Part shown: piece after piece, positions 1 through 6,077 of the stretch | Position numbering within the stretch: position 1 is the stretch's first letter | How the letters are laid out: the number at the start of each line of letters is the position of its first letter | Assembly (NCBI GenBank): GCA_029960865.1 | Contig: JASBVX010000077.1 | Location: 1 to 6,727, forward strand | DNA: 6,727 bases | DNA from: Bacillota bacterium | GTDB taxonomy: Bacteria > Bacillota > Sulfobacillia > RBS10-35 | Reading direction: 5' to 3' | The notes under the pieces: generated by a model | Database searches by the model: none | Seen by the model: the letters and a program-made list of their open reading frames with translations, nothing else | Told to the model about the DNA's origin: nothing | Program-made: the position numbers and the translations under genes

Positions 1-13
1 AGGGGGAAGAAGA

Positions 14-427
14 GTGAACCTGGTTCCTGGGGCAGAGATAACCTGGCAGTGTACCGTAACCCGTGACATGATCGCCCGCTATGCCCAGGCCTCGGGAGAT
101 CACAACCCGATCCACCTCGATGACGAGGCCGCCCGCAGGGCGGGCCTGCCGGGGGTGGTGGCCCATGGCTTATGGACGCTAGGGGCCTTGGGAGACGGCC
201 TTTTACGGTGGGTGGGAGACCCGGCTCGGGTGGTGGAACTTTTCGGCCGCTTCAGCCAGCCTGTCCGCCCTGGCGATACCCTCCTCTTCACTCTGCGGGT
301 GACCGGTCAAGAGACCAGGCCTGAGCTTCCCCTCCCCTTGTGGAAGGTAGAAGGGGAAGTGAAGAATCAGGCGGGGGAAACAGTCCTGGCGAAAGCGGGA
401 GCCTTATTGAGGGGAGAAGCCTTATGA
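14..427 (+). CDS. MaoC-like acyl dehydratase / (R)-specific enoyl-CoA hydratase
   Basis: A 137-aa single hot-dog-fold protein of the MaoC/hydratase-2 family, which hydrates trans-2-enoyl-CoA or dehydrates 3-hydroxyacyl thioesters in the cytoplasm. The family signature is clear: an ARYAQASGDHNPIHLDD stretch at about residues 21-37, with the expected catalytic Asp29 and His34, followed by GLPGVVAHG at about 44-52. The length fits a stand-alone MaoC domain. The GTG start is chosen because AGGGGGAAGAAG lies just upstream, at the very edge of the window, and the N-terminus then has the family's usual length. No upstream in-frame stop is visible, so a longer form cannot be formally excluded. The TGA stop overlaps the bshC ATG (ATGA), so the two are probably co-translated. 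Short MaoC proteins often work as pairs, and a partner could lie in the cut-off upstream gene. The chain length and pathway of the substrate (fatty-acid synthesis, beta-oxidation or other) cannot be read from the sequence. Confidence 0.9.
   Translation: MNLVPGAEITWQCTVTRDMIARYAQASGDHNPIHLDDEAARRAGLPGVVAHGLWTLGALGDGLLRWVGDPARVVELFGRFSQPVRPGDTLLFTLRVTGQETRPELPLPLWKVEGEVKNQAGETVLAKAGALLRGEAL
409..416 (+). promoter_or_regulatory. Ribosome binding site deciding the bshC start
   Basis: GAGGGGAG sits 7 bases before the ATG at 424, inside the end of the MaoC-like gene. It supports ATG 424 over the upstream in-frame ATG at 340, which would add 28 low-complexity Gly/Glu/Ser-rich residues and overlap the previous gene by 88 bases. 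Confidence 0.7.
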
Positions 428-2034
428 CCCTGGCTCGCCTCTGGCCCGCCGCACCCCTGTTCCCCGGAACTGCTCCTGATGATGAAGCCTTCCTTGCCCG
501 CCGGGAATACCTCCAAACCTTGTGGCCCTCCCTTTTGCGCCGCTCGGCCCATCACCGGGAGCGCCTGGCCGGGGCGCTGGTCGCCTACCAGAAAAAGATC
601 GGCGGGGGAAAGAAAGCCCAAGAGGCAGCTCAAGCCCTGGCCGATCCCGGCACCTTGGCGGTGGTGACCGGGCAGCAGATCGGCCTTTTCACCGGTCCGG
701 CCTACACTGTCTACAAAGCCCTGACGGCCATCCTCTGGGCCCAGCGCCTGGAAGATGCTCTCGGGCAGAGGGTGGTGCCCGTTTTTTGGATCGCGACGGA
801 AGACCACGATTACCAAGAGGCAACCCGGGTCAGCGGCTGGAATCCCGAGAGAGGCTTGGAGCGTTTCGGCCTTCCCCCCGGACCCCTTCTCCGCTCCGTA
901 GGCCGGCTCCCCATTCCTCCGGCGGCGGCAGAGGAAGTGGGCCGCTTCCTGGAGGCGGCGCCCCACGGGGGAGACTGGCTGGAAGGTTTTCTCCGGGATA
1001 CGCTTCAGGCTTCCCGGGATTTGGGAGAGTGGTTTGCCCGCCAGATGGCCCTTCTTTTCGGGGGCGAGCCCCTCGTGTTCCTCGACCCCATGGACCCTTC
1101 GCTGAGGACCCTGGGCGCTCCGGCCCTGGCCCATCTCATGGAGGCCTGGCAAGAGGTGGGGTCTGGTCTTCTGGAGACCACCGCAAGGATCCGAGAGGCG
1201 GGGGAAGAGCCTCAGCTCCTCATCGATCCCCAGAGCCTTCAGCTCTTTCGCTATCACCAGGGAAGGCGCCTACTCCTTCTCAGGGACGGGGACAAAACCT
1301 TTACCCGCAAAGGCGAGTGGGAGCTCCCCCTGGGATCCCTTCCGGAAAAGATACTGGAAGAACCGCAAAATTTCAGCCCCGCGGCCGCTTTGAGGCCCCT
1401 TCTCCAGGACTGGCTGTTGCCCACTCTGGGCCAGGTGGCAGGCCCCGGGGAGCTCCGCTACCTTCCCCAGCTGGAAGGCGCCTTTGCGGCCGCGGGCTGG
1501 GCCCGGGCCTTGGCCGTGCCCCGTCTCAGCTTCACCCTCCTCTGGCCCCAGTGGGAAGAAAAGGCTCAGGAATGGGGCCTGGATCTGAACCGGCTGGAGA
1601 GCTGGCACCAGGTGCGGCAACAATGGGAAGAAAACCTCCTTGCCCGCCGTCCTTATCCCATTGACCCTGCCTTTGTCCACGTCAGGGCCGCTCTGGAAAC
1701 CCTTTACCGGCGCTTGGGAGAAGACCTGGCAGGCCTGGGGGAAGGCTATGCCCGGGTCCTGCAGGAAAACCAGAGCCGGGTTCTCCATCAGATCGGCTAC
1801 CTCGAAGAAAAGGCCCATCAGCACCTGCGCCGCCTCTACCGCCAGGAATACCGGGCATGGCAAAGGTGGATGGAGGCCCTGTGGCCCCAGGGCAAACCCC
1901 AGGAAAGGGTCTACAGCTTCCTCGCCCTTATGGGCCCCTTTGGCCCCGAAGGGATCGAAGCTTTCTTTCGGGCTGCCCACCTGGAGCATCCTCACCAGTG
2001 GGTCCTTGTGCAAAAGAAAGTCCCCTGCGTATAA
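424..2034 (+). CDS. bshC: Putative bacillithiol biosynthesis cysteine-adding enzyme BshC
   Basis: A 536-aa cytoplasmic protein, close to the usual ~540 aa of BshC (formerly YllA). BshC is assigned to the last step of bacillithiol synthesis, adding cysteine to glucosaminyl-malate made by BshA and BshB. Neither of those genes is in this window. Family hallmarks are present: VVTGQQIGLFTGPAYT at about residues 80-95, PVFWIATEDHDYQE at about 119-132, and a C-terminal PQERVYSFLALMGPFGPEG-type block. A long charged helical stretch before it (about 440-500, rich in Glu, Arg, Gln and Leu) matches the coiled coil known in the family. ATG 424 overlaps the upstream stop, which implies translational coupling to the MaoC-like gene. 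No frameshift or truncation is seen. Family assignment is firm. The biochemical role is taken from family knowledge, and the enzyme's activity has been hard to show in vitro. No convincing terminator follows, so read-through into the transporter genes is possible. Confidence 0.93.
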   Translation: MTLARLWPAAPLFPGTAPDDEAFLARREYLQTLWPSLLRRSAHHRERLAGALVAYQKKIGGGKKAQEAAQALADPGTLAVVTGQQIGLFTGPAYTVYKALTAILWAQRLEDALGQRVVPVFWIATEDHDYQEATRVSGWNPERGLERFGLPPGPLLRSVGRLPIPPAAAEEVGRFLEAAPHGGDWLEGFLRDTLQASRDLGEWFARQMALLFGGEPLVFLDPMDPSLRTLGAPALAHLMEAWQEVGSGLLETTARIREAGEEPQLLIDPQSLQLFRYHQGRRLLLLRDGDKTFTRKGEWELPLGSLPEKILEEPQNFSPAAALRPLLQDWLLPTLGQVAGPGELRYLPQLEGAFAAAGWARALAVPRLSFTLLWPQWEEKAQEWGLDLNRLESWHQVRQQWEENLLARRPYPIDPAFVHVRAALETLYRRLGEDLAGLGEGYARVLQENQSRVLHQIGYLEEKAHQHLRRLYRQEYRAWQRWMEALWPQGKPQERVYSFLALMGPFGPEGIEAFFRAAHLEHPHQWVLVQKKVPCV

Positions 2035-2057
2035 CCAGCCTTCCTGGATTGGCAGAA

Positions 2058-2064
2058 AAGGAGG
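2058..2064 (+). promoter_or_regulatory. Strong Shine-Dalgarno sequence with no annotated gene
   Basis: AAAGGAGG, followed by A and a T-run, lies in the bshC-to-binding-protein gap. It is the best ribosome-binding match in the gap but is about 68 bases from the binding-protein start, too far to serve it. The only well-spaced initiation codons downstream are TTG at 2069 (4-base spacer) and TTG at 2075 (10-base spacer), both in the same short reading frame. Confidence 0.5.
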
Positions 2065-2068
2065 ATTT

Positions 2069-2146
2069 TTGCCGTTGCACAGAGAAAAGGGCGGTTCAAT
2101 GATGGCCAAGATTCATGGAGAGGTGGAATGGGATGGGCAGGCATAG
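2069..2146 (+). CDS. Possible 25-aa leader/small ORF overlapping the binding-protein start
   Basis: A TTG-initiated frame of 25 codons ending in TAG at 2144-2146, preceded by AAGGAGG at suitable spacing. The predicted peptide starts MPLHREKGGSMMAKIH and ends EWDGQA. It is hydrophilic, with no transmembrane segment or signal peptide. Shorter forms could start at the tandem ATGs at 2099 and 2102. The frame overlaps the preferred binding-protein start (2133) by 14 bases in a different phase, so ribosomes reading it would traverse and unfold that start region. This suggests translational coupling or a leader role. There are no obvious runs of branched-chain codons (one Leu, one Ile and one Val besides the start), so a classical amino-acid attenuator peptide is not supported. 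I do not recognise the peptide, and it may be chance. Confidence 0.3.
   Translation: MPLHREKGGSMMAKIHGEVEWDGQA
2117..2126 (+). promoter_or_regulatory. Ribosome binding site deciding the binding-protein start
   Basis: GGAGAGGTGG ends 6 bases before ATG 2133 and lies downstream of the alternative in-frame ATG at 2115, which itself has no good ribosome site. This favours the shorter form, whose N-terminus (MGRHRGKWAVL...) is a compact lipoprotein signal peptide. Confidence 0.65.
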
Positions 2147-3299
2147 AGGCAAGTGGGCAGTTCTTTTCGTGTCGGTGCTTCTTCTTGTGGCAGCCTGCGG
2201 GGGAGGAAGCGGCGGGGCCAGCGCCGACACCATCAAGATCGGGGTGCCGGTCCCTCTGACGGGGGACTACGCCTCCGCCGGCGAAGCCATCCTCAACGCC
2301 GCCAAGCTGGCGGCCCAAGAGATCAACGATCAGGGGGGCCTTCTCGGGAAGAAGGTGGAGGTCATCGGCCAGGATGACCAGTGCGATTCCCAAGTGGGGG
2401 TCCAGGCGGCGCAAAAACTCATCAGCCAGGGGATCGTGGCGGCGGTGGGCGGGTACTGCTCCAGCGCCTCCATTCCTGAGGCAGGGGAGTTCGCCAAGAA
2501 GGACATCCCCTTCCTTTTGGACGCTTCTACCAACCCGGTGCTGACCGAAAAAAACCCTGGGACGGTCTTCCGGATCTGCGGCCGGGATGATGAACAGGGC
2601 CCTGTGGCCATGAGCTTCATGAAGGATGTCCTCAAGGCCCAGACGGTGGGCATCATTCACGACAACACCACCTATGCCAAAGGCCTGGCGGAAGCCGCCC
2701 GGGATGCGGCGGAAAGCCTGGGGATGACGGTGGTCCTTTTTACCACCATCACGCCCGGTGAGAAAGACTTCAGCTCCACCGTGACCGCGGTCAAGCGGGC
2801 CGATCCCGATGCCCTCTACTTCACGGGTTACCATGCCGAGGGCGGCCTTTTGGTGAAGCAGGCGTGGGAAATGGGGCTGCGGGCTGCCCTGGTGGTCAGC
2901 GATGCCAACCAGGATCCCACCTTCCTGCAGACGGCCGGCAGTGCCGCCAACGGGGTCTATGTCACCACAGCGCCCCTGGCGGAATTCATCCCTGCTGCCC
3001 AGGGTTTCGTACAGAAGTACAAGGACACGTTCAAGGCCCCGCCTGGCGGGTTTTCGGTGTATGAGTACGATGCCATGCACGTGCTTTTAGATGCCATCAA
3101 GCGGGCCAACTCGACTGATCCCAAAGCCATCGTGACCGCGTTGAAGGAGACCAAGGACTTTCCGGGCATCACGGGGAACATCACCTTCAACACCCAGGGG
3201 GACCGCAGCGACAAGCTCTACATGGTGGCGGTGGCGGAAAATGGCCAGTTTCAGCCCTATATGCGCATCGTGAACGGTCAGTGGCAAAAGGTGCAGTGA
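2133..3299 (+). CDS. Branched-chain amino acid ABC transporter substrate-binding lipoprotein (LivJ/LivK-like)
   Basis: A 388-aa extracytoplasmic binding protein of the Leu/Ile/Val-binding family (periplasmic-binding-protein type 1 fold). It captures the ligand and delivers it to the LivH/LivM permease. The N-terminus has basic residues, a hydrophobic core and a lipobox VAAC with Cys22, followed by a Gly/Ser-rich tether, so the mature protein is membrane-anchored. The mature domain begins around TIKIGVPVPLTGDYASAG. Cys84 and Cys109 fall at the positions of the LIVBP disulphide. GYCSSAS, the Thr in DASTNPVLT (about 133) and Tyr233 in the FTGYHAEGG block match the ligand-binding positions of E. 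coli LivJ as aligned from memory. The acidic position is Asp257 where LivJ has Glu. The length is normal for the family. ATG 2133 is chosen over ATG 2115 because of its ribosome site. A terminator-like hairpin follows directly. The substrate is inferred; members of this family also bind other amino acids, amides, urea or aromatic acids. Confidence 0.92.
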   Translation: MGRHRGKWAVLFVSVLLLVAACGGGSGGASADTIKIGVPVPLTGDYASAGEAILNAAKLAAQEINDQGGLLGKKVEVIGQDDQCDSQVGVQAAQKLISQGIVAAVGGYCSSASIPEAGEFAKKDIPFLLDASTNPVLTEKNPGTVFRICGRDDEQGPVAMSFMKDVLKAQTVGIIHDNTTYAKGLAEAARDAAESLGMTVVLFTTITPGEKDFSSTVTAVKRADPDALYFTGYHAEGGLLVKQAWEMGLRAALVVSDANQDPTFLQTAGSAANGVYVTTAPLAEFIPAAQGFVQKYKDTFKAPPGGFSVYEYDAMHVLLDAIKRANSTDPKAIVTALKETKDFPGITGNITFNTQGDRSDKLYMVAVAENGQFQPYMRIVNGQWQKVQ

Positions 3300-3307
3300 C
3301 GGAGCCC

Positions 3308-3347
3308 ACCCTGAAGCAGGCTTTAAGCCTGCTTCAGGGTTTCTTTA
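3308..3347 (+). terminator. Intergenic intrinsic terminator / attenuating hairpin
   Basis: A perfect 14-bp inverted repeat: ACCCTGAAGCAGGC at 3308-3321 pairs with GCCTGCTTCAGGGT at 3327-3340, with a TTTAA loop. It is followed by a T-rich tail (TTTCTTTAT, starting from the last stem base). It starts 8 bases after the binding-protein stop and ends about 28 bases before livH. The placement is typical of transporter operons in which partial termination, or 3'-end protection of the upstream message, raises binding-protein output over the membrane components. The stem is symmetric, but the T-tract is on the + strand side, which supports + strand termination. Confidence 0.85.
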
Positions 3348-3362
3348 TGGCTGGTTTATTTT

Positions 3363-3369
3363 GAGGAGG
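3363..3369 (+). promoter_or_regulatory. Ribosome binding site of livH-like gene
   Basis: GAGGAGG lies 5 bases before ATG 3375 and fixes the permease start. It lies just downstream of the hairpin tail, so translation of livH would not depend on melting the hairpin. Confidence 0.75.
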
Positions 3370-3374
3370 CGGCC

Positions 3375-4283
3375 ATGGTTTACTGGCAGGATGTCGTGCA
3401 GTTTGCCATCAACGGCCTGACGGTGGGGAGCTTCTACGCGTTGGTGGCCCTGGGTTACACCATGATCTACGGGATCATCCGGCTTATCAACTTCGCCCAT
3501 GGGGAGATCTTCACCACCGGGGCCTATGCCGGCTGGCTGATCCTGACGGCCCTTTTGGGAGGTTTCCTCCCTCCTTACGTCGGGATCGCCGTGGCCCTTC
3601 TCCTGGCCATGCCCTTGACGGGCCTTTTGGGGGTGGGCTTGGCCCGGGTGGCGTACCTTCCCCTTTTGAAAGCGCCCCGCCTCACCATCCTCATCACGGC
3701 TCTAGGGGCATCCATCGCCCTGCAGAATTTCTTCAAAGTGGCTTTTGGCGCCGGGTTCAAGACCTACCCCCATCTTTTAGGGCGCCTTACCTGGACATTT
3801 GGGGGGATCCAGCTGAAGGCGGAGCAGCTGGTCTTTTTCCTCTTGAGTCTGGCCCTTATGGCCCTTCTCAACGCTTTCATCTTTCGCACCCCGCTGGGGA
3901 TGGCCATGCGGGCCCTGGCCCTGGACCAGGATGCCGCCCGCCTGATGGGGATCCCCGTGGAACGGGTGATCCTTTTCACCTTCTTCGTTGCCGGCGGCTT
4001 GGCGGCGGCGGCGGGCGTCATGTATGGCATGTACTACACCCAGATCAGCTTTTTCATGGGGTTCCTCCTGGGTCTACGGGCCTTCACAGCCGCCGTTCTG
4101 GGAGGAATCGGGAACATTCCCGGTGCCGTCTTAGGGGGCTTTTTGATCGGCATCCTGGAAGCGTTCGCCAGCGGCTACCTGGGAGGCCAGTGGAAAGATG
4201 TGGTGGTTTTTGCCGTCTTGATCGTGGTGCTCACCTTCAGGCCCCAGGGTATCTTGGGGGAACGGGTGGTCGAGCGCATGTGA
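3375..4283 (+). CDS. livH: Branched-chain amino acid ABC transporter permease, LivH type
   Basis: A 302-aa polytopic inner-membrane protein, close to the ~300 aa typical of LivH. It forms one half of the translocation channel with LivM. Visible family blocks are NGLTVGSFYALVALGYTMIYG at the N-terminus, INFAHGE at about residues 38-44, the cytoplasmic coupling loop RALALDQDAARLMGIPVERV at about 179-198 that contacts an ATPase subunit, and TAAVLGGIGNIPGAVLGGF at about 238-256. It ends in the common DVVVFAVLIVVLTFRPQGILGE tail. Hydrophobic segments run through the whole length (about eight by eye). The stop overlaps the start of the next gene by 4 bases (GTGA), implying translational coupling and stoichiometric synthesis with the LivM-LivG fusion. 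The gene symbol is by family; the exact amino acid carried is not proven. Confidence 0.93.
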   Translation: MVYWQDVVQFAINGLTVGSFYALVALGYTMIYGIIRLINFAHGEIFTTGAYAGWLILTALLGGFLPPYVGIAVALLLAMPLTGLLGVGLARVAYLPLLKAPRLTILITALGASIALQNFFKVAFGAGFKTYPHLLGRLTWTFGGIQLKAEQLVFFLLSLALMALLNAFIFRTPLGMAMRALALDQDAARLMGIPVERVILFTFFVAGGLAAAAGVMYGMYYTQISFFMGFLLGLRAFTAAVLGGIGNIPGAVLGGFLIGILEAFASGYLGGQWKDVVVFAVLIVVLTFRPQGILGERVVERM

Positions 4284-6076
4284 AAGTCTTTCTGGAACGC
4301 TGGCTTGTGCCGCTCATATTGCTGGTGGCCATCGCGGTGCCGCCCTTTCTCTCCCTGTACCCTCTGGGAGTCATCATCGGAATCCTGACCTTTGCCATTT
4401 TGGGGCTGGGCCTCAACATCGTGGTGGGGTACGCCGGCCTTTTGGATCTAGGCTATGCCGCCTTCTTCGCCATCGGGGCCTATACCACAGCCCTCCTCAT
4501 GGTGAAGGCCGAGGCATCCTTCTGGGCTGCTTTGCCGGTGGCTCTCTTCCTGGCGGGGGTGGCGGGCGTCCTTTTGGGTTACCCGGTCCTGCGCCTGCGG
4601 AGCGATTACCTGGCCATCGTAACCCTGGGCTTTGGCGAGATCGTCCGCATCACCGTCACCAATTTGGATTTCACGGGGGGGCCCGAAGGGATCCTGGGTA
4701 TTCCCCGCCCCTCCCTCTTCGGTTTTCGCCTCGATAGCGACCTCTCCATGTATTACCTGGCCCTGGCCCTGGTCCTGATCGCCCTCTACTTTTCCCGCCA
4801 GCTGGCCTTTTCTCGCCTAGGGAGAGCCTGGCTCAGCCTGAGGGAAGATGAGCTGGCGGCGGAGCCGGTGGGGGTGCCGGTTCTCAGGGTCAAGCTCATG
4901 GCTTTTGTCATGGGGGCCATCTGGGGCGGACTGGCGGGAGCCTTCTTCGCCGTACGGGTGGGGGTCATCAATCCCACCAGCTTTGTCTTCATGCAGTCGG
5001 TCCTGGTGCTCATGGTGGTGGTCATCGGGGGTATGGGGAGCCTTCCCGGGGTTCTTCTGGGAGCGGCCGCGGTGGTGGGTCTGCCGGAGCTGCTCCGCTC
5101 CCTGCAAGACTGGCGCTTCCTGATCTTCGGCATCGCCCTCATCGCCATGATGCTGCTGCTCCCGGAAGGGCTCTGGCCGGCCCCCCGCAGAAGGCCTCAT
5201 CCCGCCCTCTTCGCCGCCGCTCTCGAGGAAGCTCCCCGCCAGTGGGAAAGGATCCAAAGAGAGCTGAAGGGGAGGCCGCAAGAAACCGGAAAGCCCCTTT
5301 TGGTGGTGGAGGACCTAGCCCACCGGTTCGGCGGCCTCAAAGCGGTGCAAGGGGTTGATTTCGTGGTCCCCGAGGGCCAGATCGTCAGCATGATCGGACC
5401 TAATGGAGCCGGGAAGACGACTGTCTTCAACACCCTCTCGGGAGTGCTGAAGCCCCAGGAAGGGCACATCCTTTTTGCAGGCCAGGATATCAAAGGGCTG
5501 CGGCCCCATCGCGTTGCGCACCTGGGCATGACCCGGACCTTTCAAGGGATCCGGCTCTTCGGGTCTCTCGAAGCCTATGAGAACGTCCTATTGGGTCTAT
5601 ACCCCAGGCAAAAGGCCCGGGTGATCGAAAGCCTACTCCACACCCCGGCCCAGCAGCAGGAAGAGCGGGAGAGTCTCAAGGAAGCCCTGGCCTGGCTCCA
5701 CTTTGTGGGGCTGGGAGACAAGGCGGGCTATCTCGCCCGGGAGCTCTCGTACGGGGATCAGCGGCGGCTGGAGCTGGCTCGCGCCCTGGCGGCCCGCCCC
5801 CGGCTGCTTCTCCTGGATGAGCCGGCGGCAGGCATGAACCCTGCTGAAAAGGAGGGATTCCTCACCCTCTTGGAAAAGATCCGGGAGCTGGGCATCACCG
5901 TCTTCTTAATCGAGCACGACATGTCCCTGGTGATGGGGGTATCGGATCAGGTGCTGGTCCTGGATCAAGGGCGACTCATCGCTCAGGGGACCCCTGCCCA
6001 GGTCCAGGCCGATCCCCGGGTGATCGATGCCTATCTCGGTCGCGAGGAAGAAGCGGCCACCCCGAGGGGGGTTTGA
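4280..6076 (+). CDS. LivM permease - LivG ATPase fusion protein
   Basis: A single uninterrupted 598-codon frame joins two normally separate subunits. Residues 1-300 are a LivM-type permease: GYAGLLDLGYAAFFAIGAY at about 50-68, coupling loop SLREDELAAEPVGVPV at about 186-201, GGMGSLPGVLLGA at about 250-262, ending in LLLPEGLWP at about 292-300. A charged linker of about 38 residues, rich in Arg, Pro and Glu, follows. Residues about 338-598 are a LivG-type ATPase: Walker A GPNGAGKTT 373-381, Q-loop Gln422, signature LSYGDQRRLE 489-498, Walker B with Asp513-Glu514, H-loop His546 and a VIDAYLG end. The GTG 4280 start overlaps the livH stop (GTGA); GGGTGG is 10 bases upstream. An upstream ATG at 4190 lies deep in livH and is not used. 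Around the domain junction there is no stop and no well-spaced internal ribosome site, so the fusion appears real. The protein would couple transport and ATP hydrolysis in one chain and pair with LivH and LivF. Confidence 0.9.
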   Translation: MKVFLERWLVPLILLVAIAVPPFLSLYPLGVIIGILTFAILGLGLNIVVGYAGLLDLGYAAFFAIGAYTTALLMVKAEASFWAALPVALFLAGVAGVLLGYPVLRLRSDYLAIVTLGFGEIVRITVTNLDFTGGPEGILGIPRPSLFGFRLDSDLSMYYLALALVLIALYFSRQLAFSRLGRAWLSLREDELAAEPVGVPVLRVKLMAFVMGAIWGGLAGAFFAVRVGVINPTSFVFMQSVLVLMVVVIGGMGSLPGVLLGAAAVVGLPELLRSLQDWRFLIFGIALIAMMLLLPEGLWPAPRRRPHPALFAAALEEAPRQWERIQRELKGRPQETGKPLLVVEDLAHRFGGLKAVQGVDFVVPEGQIVSMIGPNGAGKTTVFNTLSGVLKPQEGHILFAGQDIKGLRPHRVAHLGMTRTFQGIRLFGSLEAYENVLLGLYPRQKARVIESLLHTPAQQQEERESLKEALAWLHFVGLGDKAGYLARELSYGDQRRLELARALAARPRLLLLDEPAAGMNPAEKEGFLTLLEKIRELGITVFLIEHDMSLVMGVSDQVLVLDQGRLIAQGTPAQVQADPRVIDAYLGREEEAATPRGV

Positions 6077-6077
6077 G

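Noticed and set aside
367..1257. 296-codon open frame on the - strand opposite bshC
   Set aside because: It lies wholly antisense to a clear bshC. Its predicted protein is Gly/Arg/Pro-rich, with no recognisable family. Long antisense frames are expected in G+C-rich genes.
522..1664. 380-codon + strand frame overlapping bshC in another phase
   Set aside because: The product is dominated by Gly, Pro, Arg and Ser, as expected for an off-frame reading of bshC, and there is no ribosome site or domain.
2035..2047. Small inverted repeat CCAG...CTGG just after bshC as a terminator
   Set aside because: Only a 4-bp stem with no adjacent T-tract, so it is not a credible terminator.
2075..2103. Possible promoter before the binding-protein gene: TTGCAC, 17 bases, AATGAT
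   Set aside because: Only 3 of 6 and 4 of 6 matches to the -35 and -10 consensus, and it overlaps the candidate small ORF. This is too weak to annotate, although a promoter somewhere in this gap or within the end of bshC remains possible.
1992..3080. 362-codon open frame on the - strand opposite the binding-protein gene
   Set aside because: It is antisense to a well-supported lipoprotein gene, has a His/Gly/Arg-rich composition and no motif. It is a shadow of the G+C-rich coding strand.
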